DNA from: an uncultured Aquimarina sp.
GTDB taxonomy: Bacteria > Bacteroidota > Bacteroidia > Flavobacteriales > Flavobacteriaceae
Reading direction: 5' to 3'
Assembly: GCA_947503835.1 (NCBI GenBank)
Contig: CANNFM010000009.1
Span: 1-64,000 of the forward strand
DNA: 64,000 nucleotides
Below are positions 46,615 through 54,872 of the stretch, one piece after another (within the stretch, counting starts at the first letter, position 1; each line of letters opens with the position of its first letter). The notes under the pieces are model-generated. The model saw only the letters and a list, made by a program, of their open reading frames with translations, ran no database searches and had not been told where the DNA came from. A program made the position numbers and the translations under genes.

Positions 46615-47183
46615 TGACAGATCACAGAGAAGAAATAGAAAAAGTAATCACTGTACTTAAAAGAGGCGGACTTATTCTCTACCCTACAGATACTGTATGG
46701 GGAATTGGCTGTGATGCCACAAATCCAGGTGCAATAGAAAAAGTATATAAACTTAAGCAACGAGCAGAGAGTAAATCCATGATCTGTCTGGTGAGTGATT
46801 TTAAAATGCTACAGCAATATGTTGAAGAAGTTCCAGAAGTTGCTTATGACATATTAAAATATGCAACAAAAGCTACTACAATAATCTATGATCGCCCCCT
46901 ACGAGTTTCAGAAAATATTATTGCTGAAGATAATACATTAGGGATTCGTGTGGTAAGAGATCCCTTTTGCGGAAAGTTAATACGAAAGTTTAAAAGACCT
47001 ATAACATCTACTTCGGCAAACATTAGTGGTAAACCATCTCCTAAAAACTTTGAAGAAATATCTACTGCTATTTTGGAAGGCGTAGACTATGTTGTAAATT
47101 TGCCGCTACAAAATAAAGGTGCAAAGCCCTCTTCGATTATTAAGATCGGGGGTGATAGTACCGTAAAAATTATACGGAAGTAA
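46614..47183 (+). CDS. Threonylcarbamoyl-AMP synthase (Sua5/YciO/YrdC family)
   Basis: Makes threonylcarbamoyl-AMP from threonine, bicarbonate and ATP for the t6A37 modification of ANN-decoding tRNAs. At 189 residues it is the short YrdC-like form without the Sua5 C-terminal domain. Motifs: GGLILYPTDTVWGIGCDATN, KVYKLKQRAESKSMICLVS with the KxR...K ATP-site residues, LGIRVVRDPFCGKLI and PITSTSANISGKPSP. The YciO subgroup cannot be fully excluded. It starts within the stop codon of the preceding gene, with cca 8 bases downstream. Confidence 0.92.
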   Translation: MTDHREEIEKVITVLKRGGLILYPTDTVWGIGCDATNPGAIEKVYKLKQRAESKSMICLVSDFKMLQQYVEEVPEVAYDILKYATKATTIIYDRPLRVSENIIAEDNTLGIRVVRDPFCGKLIRKFKRPITSTSANISGKPSPKNFEEISTAILEGVDYVVNLPLQNKGAKPSSIIKIGGDSTVKIIRK

Positions 47184-47191
47184 ATTGATAC

Positions 47192-48634
47192 ATGTCGGAA
47201 GCTAAAAATTACAAAGAGGCCTTACATCACCCTATTTTTAACACTATTGCAAAAGCAGCAGCAATTCTACAATTAGACAGTTACGTGATTGGTGGATTTG
47301 TAAGAGATCACATATTACAAAGAGGAACTGCCAAAGATATCGATATTGTTGCTATTGGGAGCGGAATACAATTGGCCAAAGAAGTCTCAAACCTTTTACC
47401 GGGTAAGCCCAAAGTGCAGGTTTTTAAAACGTACGGTACTGCAATGCTCAAAACTGATGACATTGAAGTAGAATTTGTAGGCGCCCGTAAAGAATCCTAT
47501 TCCAACGATAGTCGCAATCCTGTAGTAGAAAACGGAAGCTTACAAGACGATCAAAACAGGAGGGATTTTACCATAAATGCGCTTGCTCTAAACTTGGCAT
47601 CAGAAAATTTTGGGGATATATTAGACCCTTTTAAAGGATTAGATGATTTAAAATCAAAGATAATTCGTACCCCGTTAGATCCAGATATCACCTATTCTGA
47701 CGATCCGTTACGAATGATGCGAGCAATTCGATTTGCAACACAGCTAGGATTTAAAATTGAAGAAAAATCCCTGCAAGCAATTACCAAAAACAAAGATCGA
47801 ATTACCATTATAACCAAAGAAAGAATTGTAGATGAGTTGCATAAAATTATGCTAAGTGAGCAACCATCTATTGGGTTTAAATTACTTGAAAAAACAGGGC
47901 TTTTAGCATATATTCTTCCAGAGTTAATTGCTTTAAAAGGCATCGATGAAATTGAAGGACAACGCCACAAAGATAACTTTTATCATACCTTAGAAGTAGT
48001 TGATAATATCTCAGAAAACACCGATGACTTATGGTTACGATGGGCTGCGTTATTGCATGATATTGGTAAGGCTCCTACTAAAAAATTTAGTAAAAAAATA
48101 GGCTGGACATTTCATGGTCATGAATTTGTAGGCTCAAAAATGGTATTTAAGCTCTTTAAGCGCTTAAAAATGCCACTGAATGAAAAGATGAAGTTTGTTC
48201 AGAAAATGGTATTAATGAGTTCTCGACCCATTGTAATTGCTTCAGATGTTACAGATTCTGCTGTAAGAAGATTAATATTCGATGCAGGTGATTTTATAGA
48301 AGAATTAATGACCCTTTGCGAGGCCGATATAACTACTAAAAACCCTAAAAAATTTAAGAAATATCATAATAATTTTAAAATTGTAAGGCAAAAAATGGTA
48401 GAAGTTGAAGAACGTGATCATGTTCGAAATTTTCAACCACCCGTTACTGGAGAAGAGATTATGGCAACCTTTAACATAAAGCCCTCACGAGAGATCGGAA
48501 TTATTAAAGAAGCAATAAAAGAAGCAATTCTAGAGGGAGAAATACCTAATGAGCATGATGAGGCTTATCAATTTATGCTTCGCAAAGGGAAAGAATTAGG
48601 GTTAACTGCTGAAAATAACAAAGATACAAAGTAG
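47192..48634 (+). CDS. CCA tRNA nucleotidyltransferase (CCA-adding/PolyA head-domain enzyme)
   Basis: Adds or repairs the 3' CCA end of tRNAs. A 480-residue class II nucleotidyltransferase: the head domain has [27 protein letters not shown] with the metal-binding DxD, and [13 protein letters not shown]. The flexible loop and neck show [13 protein letters not shown] and [18 protein letters not shown]. An HD domain follows (about 255-400) with [15 protein letters not shown]. The CAAAGT-rich repeat element downstream reaches into the 3' end: the last codons (NKDTK and the stop) lie within it, so the C-terminus may have been altered by that insertion. Confidence 0.93.
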   Translation: MSEAKNYKEALHHPIFNTIAKAAAILQLDSYVIGGFVRDHILQRGTAKDIDIVAIGSGIQLAKEVSNLLPGKPKVQVFKTYGTAMLKTDDIEVEFVGARKESYSNDSRNPVVENGSLQDDQNRRDFTINALALNLASENFGDILDPFKGLDDLKSKIIRTPLDPDITYSDDPLRMMRAIRFATQLGFKIEEKSLQAITKNKDRITIITKERIVDELHKIMLSEQPSIGFKLLEKTGLLAYILPELIALKGIDEIEGQRHKDNFYHTLEVVDNISENTDDLWLRWAALLHDIGKAPTKKFSKKIGWTFHGHEFVGSKMVFKLFKRLKMPLNEKMKFVQKMVLMSSRPIVIASDVTDSAVRRLIFDAGDFIEELMTLCEADITTKNPKKFKKYHNNFKIVRQKMVEVEERDHVRNFQPPVTGEEIMATFNIKPSREIGIIKEAIKEAILEGEIPNEHDEAYQFMLRKGKELGLTAENNKDTK

Positions 48635-48762
48635 CAAAGTTTCAAAGCAGCAAAGCAAAATATAGATTTAGTAACTATAAAATTAAAGATTCAAATAAGT
48701 AATTTCAGATATTAAAAAGTAAAACATTGATTCTCTGAAACTTTGTCACTTTGAAACTCAGA
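48621..48762. repeat. CAAAGT-type inverted repeat element without a gene
   Basis: The left arm (about 48626-48646, CAAAGTAGCAAAGTTTCAAA...) is the near inverse of the right arm (about 48735-48757, ...CTTTGTCACTTTGAAAC), with about 3 mismatches in 21 bases, enclosing about 85 AT-rich bases without an ORF. The left arm includes the cca stop codon. The right arm ends 7 bases before the CtaA ATG. The same repeat family flanks the IVP gene at 50415, so this looks like an empty or decayed version. Confidence 0.7.
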
Positions 48763-48768
48763 ATTAAT

Positions 48769-49785
48769 ATGAAAAAAGACAATAAAAAAGTAATATACTG
48801 GCTGCTCTTAGGGTGTTTATTAATTTTTATTATGGTTGTTGTAGGGGGTATTACTCGTCTTACACACTCTGGTCTATCTATTTCTAATTATAAGTTAATT
48901 TCAGGTACTATCCCCCCTATGAATGAAGTAGAATGGAATGATGCATTTGAGCTATACAAGCAATACCCAGAGTATCAAAAGATAAATAATCAATTTACTT
49001 TAGAGGATTTTAAAGACATTTATTTTTGGGAATGGCTACATCGTGTTATAGGTCGGTTTATAGGCGTAGTATTCATAATCCCATTTTTATATTTCTTAAT
49101 AAGAAAACAACTTACAAAACCCACTATAAAAAAATCCATCATATTAATGCTGTTAGGAGGTTTTCAAGGTTTTCTTGGGTGGTTTATGGTAAAGAGTGGA
49201 TTGATTGATAGACCCGATGTAAGTCATTACAGACTTGCAATGCACCTAACTGCTGCATTTATTACGTTTGCCTATACATTTTGGGTAGCATTAGATCTCA
49301 TATACCCAACAAAAAAAATAATAGATATAAAGTTCAGAAATTTAATTCGATGGGGCTTGGTGGTTCTCGTTATCCAAATCATCTACGGGGCCTTTGTTGC
49401 GGGCCTTGATGCCGGTTTATTACATAACCATTGGCCACTAATGAATGATGGAGCATTAATCCATGAGTCTGTTTATATAGAGCAATCTCCGGTGATAAAG
49501 AATTTTGTTGAAGGAAAAAGTGGCGTTCAGTTTATACATCGCTACCTAGCCTATATAGTTGTCGGACTCATACTATTAATATGGTACCGAGGCAAAAGAA
49601 TCGAGAAAAATAACCTACAAACAAAATCTTTACACCTCCTATTAATTATAGTTGGTATTCAGTTTTTTCTTGGTGTTTTCACATTAATTTATAGAGTTCC
49701 TATAGTACTAGGCGTATTACATCAAATTACTGCTTTTTTCTTACTTGGTGCAATGACTTTTTCATTACATCGTTTTAGTAAATAA
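48769..49785 (+). CDS. ctaA: Heme A synthase (CtaA/COX15 family)
   Basis: A 338-residue inner-membrane enzyme that oxidises the C8 methyl of heme O to the formyl of heme A for aa3-type cytochrome oxidase. It has eight predicted spans. Family stretches are VVVGGITRLTHSGLSISNYKLI, WEWLHRVIGRFIGVVFIIPF, SHYRLAMHLTAAFITFAY and FIHRYLAYIVVGLILLIWY, with histidines (in EWLHR, HYRLAMH, FIHR and VLHQ) that ligate the two hemes. The ATG at 48769 is preferred; a TTG at 48751 lies inside the repeat arm. No other cox genes are in the window. Confidence 0.94.
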   Translation: MKKDNKKVIYWLLLGCLLIFIMVVVGGITRLTHSGLSISNYKLISGTIPPMNEVEWNDAFELYKQYPEYQKINNQFTLEDFKDIYFWEWLHRVIGRFIGVVFIIPFLYFLIRKQLTKPTIKKSIILMLLGGFQGFLGWFMVKSGLIDRPDVSHYRLAMHLTAAFITFAYTFWVALDLIYPTKKIIDIKFRNLIRWGLVVLVIQIIYGAFVAGLDAGLLHNHWPLMNDGALIHESVYIEQSPVIKNFVEGKSGVQFIHRYLAYIVVGLILLIWYRGKRIEKNNLQTKSLHLLLIIVGIQFFLGVFTLIYRVPIVLGVLHQITAFFLLGAMTFSLHRFSK

Positions 49786-49799
49786 CAATGCATTTATAG

Positions 49800-49807
49800 T
49801 ATCTTTG
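49800..49807 (+). promoter_or_regulatory. -7 promoter box for the pRiA4b ORF-3-like gene
   Basis: TATCTTTG (TAnnTTTG) lies 20 bases before the ATG at 49828. There is no exact TTG at -33. Confidence 0.5.
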
Positions 49808-49827
49808 CATTTCCAAAATAGTTAAGA

Positions 49828-50343
49828 ATGATTTACCGTTTCAGAATTATCCTAGATACAGAAGAAGATGTGTTTAGAGATATTGAAATAGAACAAGATG
49901 CTACATTAGAGCAATTTCATAATGTGATTACTCAATCCTTCGGTTTTGATGGCACAGAGATGGCATCTTTTTACATAAGTGATGATCAATGGAGTCAAGG
50001 TGAAGAGATTTCATTATTTGACATGAGTGATGGAAACCAGCCAGTTAAATTAATGAATGAAACTACCATAATTGATGTTGTTCATGAAGCCTCTCCGAGA
50101 CTGATTTATATTTATGATTTCTTAAGCATGTGGACATTTCTGGTTGAATTAGCAGAAATTGCAGAGTATGAAAGCGGTATGGAATACCCTAACACAATGT
50201 TTGTTCACGGGCAATTACCAGATCAAGCACCTGATAAAGAATTTAAGGCTGATGATGCCAATGATTTTGATGAAGGTGAAGAAGAAGGTTTTATGGATCT
50301 CGATGAATATGATGACCTTGGGTTTGATGAACATTGGAATTAA
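49828..50343 (+). CDS. Plasmid pRiA4b ORF-3-like family protein
   Basis: A 171-residue acidic protein. The start MIYRFRIILDTEEDVFRDIEIEQDATLEQFHNVITQSFGFDGTEM has the pattern of the plasmid_pRiA4b ORF-3 family (YxFRIxLxxxxxxxWRxIEI...LxxLHxxIQxAFGW), with the F/YISDDQW region after it. The C-terminus is highly acidic (DEGEEEGFMDLDEYDDLGF). The biochemical function is unknown; the family is often met near mobile DNA, but also commonly as a stand-alone chromosomal gene in flavobacteria. It has its own -7 box and is followed by the IVP repeat cassette. Confidence 0.82.
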   Translation: MIYRFRIILDTEEDVFRDIEIEQDATLEQFHNVITQSFGFDGTEMASFYISDDQWSQGEEISLFDMSDGNQPVKLMNETTIIDVVHEASPRLIYIYDFLSMWTFLVELAEIAEYESGMEYPNTMFVHGQLPDQAPDKEFKADDANDFDEGEEEGFMDLDEYDDLGFDEHWN

Positions 50344-50349
50344 ACTAAG

Positions 50350-50388
50350 TAGTAGTAAAGCTACTAAGTTTCAAAGAAGTAAAGTAGA
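50350..50388. repeat. Left inverted flank of the IVP cassette
   Basis: AAAGCTACTAAGTTTCAAAG and continuing AAGTAAAGTAG; it is the approximate inverse of the right flank at 50776-50817 and is related to the element at 48621-48762. It lies directly between the pRiA4b-like stop and the IVP start. Confidence 0.65.
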
Positions 50389-50414
50389 TTAAGCCATCAA
50401 TTACATAATAAATT

Positions 50415-50774
50415 ATGAGTACTTTTAGAGATTTAAAAATTTGGCAAAAATCCATGAAACTTGTTTCTAATATTTATACAGAAACTCAAAATTTTCCAAA
50501 AGAAGAAATTTATGGTTTAACATCTCAAATACGAAGAGCTTCTATCTCTATTCCAAGTAACATAGCAGAAGGTTATGGCAGGGAAGGAAAAAATGATTAT
50601 TTGAAATTTCTAAATATAGCAATAAGCTCACTTTTTGAATTACAAACTCAATTAGAAATAGGAAAGAATTTAGATTTTCTAAAAGAAGAAAACTTTAATT
50701 TGTTGTTTGAAGACACTAGAGAAATAGAACGTATGTTATCTAGTTTTATTAAAACAATTAAGGCCTCAAATTAA
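50415..50774 (+). CDS. Four-helix-bundle protein (23S rRNA intervening-sequence/S23 type)
   Basis: A 119-residue helical protein with the classic family opening FRDLKIWQKSMKLVSNIYTET, the second-helix signature LTSQIRRASISIPSNIAEGYGR and YLKFLNIAISSLFELQTQLEIG. The family folds as a pentameric four-helix bundle; its role is unresolved. In spirochaetes and others it is coded in intervening sequences within 23S rRNA; here it is flanked on both sides by inverted CAAAGT-rich repeats between chromosomal genes, suggesting insertion as a discrete cassette. Confidence 0.93.
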   Translation: MSTFRDLKIWQKSMKLVSNIYTETQNFPKEEIYGLTSQIRRASISIPSNIAEGYGREGKNDYLKFLNIAISSLFELQTQLEIGKNLDFLKEENFNLLFEDTREIERMLSSFIKTIKASN

Positions 50775-50775
50775 T

Positions 50776-50817
50776 ATCACTTTATAACTTTGCTACTTTG
50801 TAGCTTTTAAACTTAAA
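50776..50817. repeat. Right inverted flank of the IVP cassette
   Basis: ACTTTATAACTTTGCTACTT continuing TGTAGCTTTT; its inverse contains AAAGCTACAAAGTAGCAAAG, matching the left flank (AAAGCTAC...) and the arm at 48626 (TACAAAGTAGCAAAGTTT). Confidence 0.65.
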
Positions 50818-50821
50818 AACT

Positions 50822-51880
50822 ATGATTAACCTATATAGCACCCAAATCGAATCACTTTCTGTTCACAAGGTTGGAAACAAGAATAAAGGTGAAAATATAT
50901 TTCTATCAGAATCACCATACCAGGTTAATGATGAGCTTACCGCTATTCTGAAAGAATATTTCTTTAAACCGTTTAGAGAGAAAGAAGAAAACTATTTTCA
51001 ATTTGCTAATGAAGTAGATATAGAATTTAATCCGTTATATAAGATTGTAACCGAAATCTTTGAAAACCCATCTTCGGTTCATGAAAAATCAAAGCGAATT
51101 GCATCTTTACTTTATGAGCAATCAAATCATCCACATATTAAAAGTGGTGAAGTATATGTCACCTACCTAGAAAATGTAACAATAGATAATGAGAAGGTTG
51201 CTGCCATCGGGATTTTCAAATCCGAATTGAAGCATGATTTTCTTCAGTTTGAAGAAAAAGAGTCTGATATCGAATTGTTAATTCAACAAGGTGTTAATCT
51301 TAATAAACTTGACAAAGGATGCCTAGTTTTTAATCACAAAAAAGAAGAAGGATATAAAGTTCTTTCTGTTGATTCTAATCGATACGACACCAAGTATTGG
51401 TTAGAAAATTTTCTTGGCGTTGAAGCTTTTGCTGATGAAAATTTTTACACTAAAAAGTATATGAAATTCTGCCAGGATTTTGCAAAAGATGTGGTGTTAC
51501 CAGCAGAGGATAAAAAAGAAGAAGTGATGTTTATGAATCGTGCAGTAAATCACTTCGCAAAAAATGATGAGTTTGAAGAAACAGCTTTCCTGAACGATGT
51601 GATTGATAATCCGGATTTAATACCCGAATTTAAACATTACAAAGTAGAAAAAGCACCAAAATATCAGATCGAGGATCTTACCTCCTTCCCTATTGCCAAT
51701 AATGCGGTTACTGCTGCCCGTAAAAAAATGAAAAACGTAATCAACCTGGATACTAATGTTCAGATCAAAATGGATTTCATAAACCCTGAGTCTGCAGAAA
51801 AGTTTGTAGAAAAAGGTTGGGACGAAGAAAAACAAATGTATTATTACCTAGTATACTTTAATAAGGAACAAAAAACCTAA
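50822..51880 (+). CDS. Nucleoid-associated protein, YejK/NdpA family
   Basis: A 352-residue cytoplasmic protein. It starts MINLYSTQIESLSVHKVGNKNKGENIFLSE, then has FFKPFREKEENYFQF and HPHIKSGEVYVTYLENVTIDNEKVAAIGIFKSELK, the pattern of the 37-kDa nucleoid-associated protein family. In other bacteria such proteins bind DNA in the nucleoid, with no settled function. Its start is 4 bases after the right flank of the IVP cassette, so the insertion probably altered its promoter region. The TauE gene follows after 6 bases. Confidence 0.85.
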   Translation: MINLYSTQIESLSVHKVGNKNKGENIFLSESPYQVNDELTAILKEYFFKPFREKEENYFQFANEVDIEFNPLYKIVTEIFENPSSVHEKSKRIASLLYEQSNHPHIKSGEVYVTYLENVTIDNEKVAAIGIFKSELKHDFLQFEEKESDIELLIQQGVNLNKLDKGCLVFNHKKEEGYKVLSVDSNRYDTKYWLENFLGVEAFADENFYTKKYMKFCQDFAKDVVLPAEDKKEEVMFMNRAVNHFAKNDEFEETAFLNDVIDNPDLIPEFKHYKVEKAPKYQIEDLTSFPIANNAVTAARKKMKNVINLDTNVQIKMDFINPESAEKFVEKGWDEEKQMYYYLVYFNKEQKT

Positions 51881-51886
51881 TACATA

Positions 51887-52660
51887 GTGGATTATATTCT
51901 AGTTGGTATTATTGCCTTATTAGGATCGGGATTAACATTTTTTTCTGGTTTCGGATTAGGCACATTACTTATGCCTGTGTTTGCTTTATTTTTTCCTATA
52001 GATATTGCAATCGCACTTACCGCAATTGTTCATTTGCTTAATAATCTGTTTAAGTTAACCTTGATCGGTAAAAAAGCAAATCTAAAAACAGTAATACGAT
52101 TTGGTCTACCTGCTATTTTATTTGCTTTTTTGGGTGCCTATTTACTGGGAACATTAACAGATATCAATCCCATATTCACATATACAATTGCCAATACGCC
52201 ATACCAAATTACCGTAGTCAAAATATGCATTGCCGCATTATTGATTTTCTTTTCTCTTTTTGATCTTATCCCAAAATTAAAAAGAGTAGAGATTGATACT
52301 AAATTTTTACCCTTGGGTGGTGCATTAAGTGGTTTTTTTGGAGGGTTGTCTGGCCATCAAGGTGCATTGCGGACCGCTTTTTTAATACGGGCAAGATTAA
52401 GCAAGGAAGCTTTTATTGCCACGGGAGTTACTATAGCTTGTTTTATAGATATTTCAAGAATTTCTATATATGCCAATGATCTTTGGCAACTACGCGATGA
52501 TTTAAATTATCCAATGCTTACTACCGCCACTTTGATGGCATTTATTGGAGCTTATATTGGTAATAAATTCTTAAAAAAAATCACCATAAATACAATCCAG
52601 ATAGTGGTCGGTATTTTGTTAATTGTTTTTTCTGTTCTACTTGGAATCGGTATTTTGTAG
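51887..52660 (+). CDS. TauE/SafE family sulfite/anion permease
   Basis: A 257-residue integral membrane protein with about eight spans in two halves. The first half shows LIALLGSGLTFFSGFGLGTLLMPVFALFFPIDIAIALTAIVHLLNN, the second half LSGFFGGLSGHQGALRTAFLIRARLSKEAFIATG; both are TauE/SafE signatures. It may export sulfite or other small anions, but the substrate is not defined. The start is a GTG at 51887, 6 bases after the YejK-like gene, so the pair probably shares a transcript. Confidence 0.9.
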   Translation: MDYILVGIIALLGSGLTFFSGFGLGTLLMPVFALFFPIDIAIALTAIVHLLNNLFKLTLIGKKANLKTVIRFGLPAILFAFLGAYLLGTLTDINPIFTYTIANTPYQITVVKICIAALLIFFSLFDLIPKLKRVEIDTKFLPLGGALSGFFGGLSGHQGALRTAFLIRARLSKEAFIATGVTIACFIDISRISIYANDLWQLRDDLNYPMLTTATLMAFIGAYIGNKFLKKITINTIQIVVGILLIVFSVLLGIGIL

Positions 52661-52754
52661 CATCTTTTCTAATTACTTTGTGTTCAAATAGATTCCTGTC
52701 TATCTAACAACAAGTAATATTTTGTCACAAATTCATATACCCCATTCAACACTA

Positions 52755-53822
52755 TTATCGATCCAACAAATTTTTCATATTTACATTTTCATAATTACGC
52801 CGTACGAAATCCATTGCAGTTTTTAAGACTTCTCCCATTGATTGGCTTCGACGAAATTTTAAATCCAATGTGAAATTATATAAATGTTCCCGAAGTTCTT
52901 TTAAATTCTCTTCAGTAGAAATACGATCAGCACACATACACTCTACTAAAGTTTCATATCGTGATCTCGAAGTAATGATGCGTTTAGCCAAAATAGAACG
53001 CTCTTCTTTTTTGTATTGTTCTATTGAGTTGGGCTGAAGCTTACTCATCACCACATCAACCATCGTAAAATTTTCTTTAAAAAATTGTGGCTGATAAACC
53101 TTCAACTTTCCTTCGAAACATTGTTGATCAAAATCAATAGCTCTAATCTTATACTCTACGTGATCAAAATCATGTATAGGAATAATCACATAATTATAAG
53201 ACCGCATATCACCTAACAAGCGCATTTGACAACGTTCGTTAAATTTCACAAACTCTTTAGCTATTTGTGATTTTGCCTGATCACTTAGATCTGGCAAAAA
53301 ATCCTTGATAAATACATCTCCAGGTATTCCTGCAATGTGTTCTTCGATCAATGTGTTTTTATACACTAAAAAGTTAATTCGGTTCGGAGAAAACATATGC
53401 TCTAATTCTAAACCATAAATACGCGAAGCATCAGCTTTCTTAACATAAATGTATGTGTAATTGTCGTTTAGAATATTTCTAACTCTTATTCTAAAAGGTT
53501 TTGAATTACCAAAGGTGCAATAGTCAATGGCATCAATATTTAAAAATTCTATCGCATCTTCGTTTCCATCAGAATGCAAGATGGTATATACTTTTTTTAG
53601 ACTAGATTCTATCTCAGGCCTTTCATGTTCTTCATAATATACCCGTACCCATAGTGTATCTTCATCATTACTGTCATACACCACTATCGAACCCGAAAAC
53701 CTAAGCAAATCATCATAAAATACAGGAATTTTAATTTTTCTATTACATTCCTTTAAGTAGGTATCTAGCTGATCATTTATAGGATAGGTTGGCTTCTTTT
53801 TCGACATTAACTTTTCTTCCAT
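52755..53822 (-). CDS. Conserved protein of unknown function with a kinase-like (APH-type) signature
   Basis: A 355-residue cytoplasmic protein that I cannot place in a named family. Its middle carries a pattern like aminoglycoside phosphotransferases and related kinases. There is a lysine-bearing strand YIYVKKADASRIYGLELEH (Lys128/129, Glu139/141), a hinge-like KNTLIEEHIAGIPGD (156-168), a catalytic loop LLGDMRSYNYVI (Asp205 and Asn210, spaced as in HGDxxxxN), and IRAIDFD (Asp230 and Asp232, as in the metal-binding IDFD). The N-terminal 110 residues look beta-rich and the C-terminal 100 helical. It is transcribed divergently from the ABC transporter genes. Its substrate and role are unknown. 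M1 or M6 may be the start. Confidence 0.6.
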   Translation of the reverse strand: MEEKLMSKKKPTYPINDQLDTYLKECNRKIKIPVFYDDLLRFSGSIVVYDSNDEDTLWVRVYYEEHERPEIESSLKKVYTILHSDGNEDAIEFLNIDAIDYCTFGNSKPFRIRVRNILNDNYTYIYVKKADASRIYGLELEHMFSPNRINFLVYKNTLIEEHIAGIPGDVFIKDFLPDLSDQAKSQIAKEFVKFNERCQMRLLGDMRSYNYVIIPIHDFDHVEYKIRAIDFDQQCFEGKLKVYQPQFFKENFTMVDVVMSKLQPNSIEQYKKEERSILAKRIITSRSRYETLVECMCADRISTEENLKELREHLYNFTLDLKFRRSQSMGEVLKTAMDFVRRNYENVNMKNLLDR

Positions 53823-53968
53823 AACAAACTTCTATAAGACAGGCAATTTACAAATAACAATCTTGAAACACTAAAAACATCAATAATCGACCAATAACCA
53901 TTAACCCTATTTGTAACAAAAAGCCGTACTTTTCGTCTTGTTTAATATAACCTCCAAAACAATAGCCA

Positions 53969-54868
53969 TTGGAAACTATTCTTACGTTAAAAAATCTTAC
54001 CAAAAATTTTGGTCCAATTACAGCGGTAAAGGATCTATCTTTTACTATAAAAAAAGGGAATGTATATGGTATTCTTGGTCCTAACGGAAGTGGAAAATCA
54101 ACTACTCTAGGTATCGTACTCAATGTGGTCAATAGAACTTCTGGGGATTTCACCTGGTTTGATGGACATACTTCAACTCATGATGCACTTAAAAAGGTAG
54201 GAGCCATTATTGAGCGTCCAAATTTTTATCCATACATGACTGCGGTTCAAAACTTGAAACTGGTTTGCAAGATTAAAGAAGTATCTTCAGAAAAAATTGA
54301 AGAAAAGCTTGAAATTGTAGGATTGTTAGAACGTAAGGATAGTAAGTTTAGAACATTTTCTTTAGGAATGAAACAACGACTTGCCATTGCTTCTGCCCTA
54401 TTAAATGATCCCGAAATCCTTATTCTGGACGAACCTACGAATGGGTTAGATCCTCAAGGAATACATCAGATTAGAGAAATTATAAAGAAAATTGCTTCAA
54501 AAGGGACTACCATTCTTCTTGCCTCTCACCTACTCGATGAAGTCGAGAAAGTTTGTACTCATGTAGTCATCATACGAAAAGGAGTCAAATTATACTCTGG
54601 CCCAGTAGATGAGATGAATGCAAGTTATGGTTTCTTCGAATTAAAGAGTAACCAAAACTCTATCCTCAAAAAATGGTTATCTACCCATAAGGATTTTAAA
54701 AATTTCAAAGAAGAAGGTGATAAAATTACTGCTTTTTTAGCCCATGAATTAGATGAAGAAAGTCTTAACAGACAATTATTTAAAGAAGGTATTGTTCTTA
54801 CACATCTTGTAAAAAGAAAAGAAAGCCTCGAAGAACAATTTTTACAACTAACCAATAATTTAAATTAA
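53969..54868 (+). CDS. ABC transporter ATP-binding protein
   Basis: A 299-residue ATPase of an exporter-type ABC system. Walker A is GPNGSGKST (37-45), the signature is SLGMKQRLAIAS (131-142), and Walker B is ILILDEPTNGLDP with Asp154 and Glu155; the H-loop is LLASHLLDEVEKV. The start is a TTG at 53969 (METILTLKNLTKNFGPITAVK). Resembles the subfamily that works with two-component permeases such as NatB or bacitracin-type exporters; the cargo is unknown. The permease follows after 4 bases. Confidence 0.94.
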   Translation: METILTLKNLTKNFGPITAVKDLSFTIKKGNVYGILGPNGSGKSTTLGIVLNVVNRTSGDFTWFDGHTSTHDALKKVGAIIERPNFYPYMTAVQNLKLVCKIKEVSSEKIEEKLEIVGLLERKDSKFRTFSLGMKQRLAIASALLNDPEILILDEPTNGLDPQGIHQIREIIKKIASKGTTILLASHLLDEVEKVCTHVVIIRKGVKLYSGPVDEMNASYGFFELKSNQNSILKKWLSTHKDFKNFKEEGDKITAFLAHELDEESLNRQLFKEGIVLTHLVKRKESLEEQFLQLTNNLN

Positions 54869-54872
54869 AGCC

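Noticed and set aside
52661..52754. Inverted repeat ATTACTTTGTGTT / AACAACAAGTAAT between TauE and the kinase-like gene
   Set aside because: Two to three mismatches and no T-run; too weak to call a terminator or a member of the CAAAGT family.
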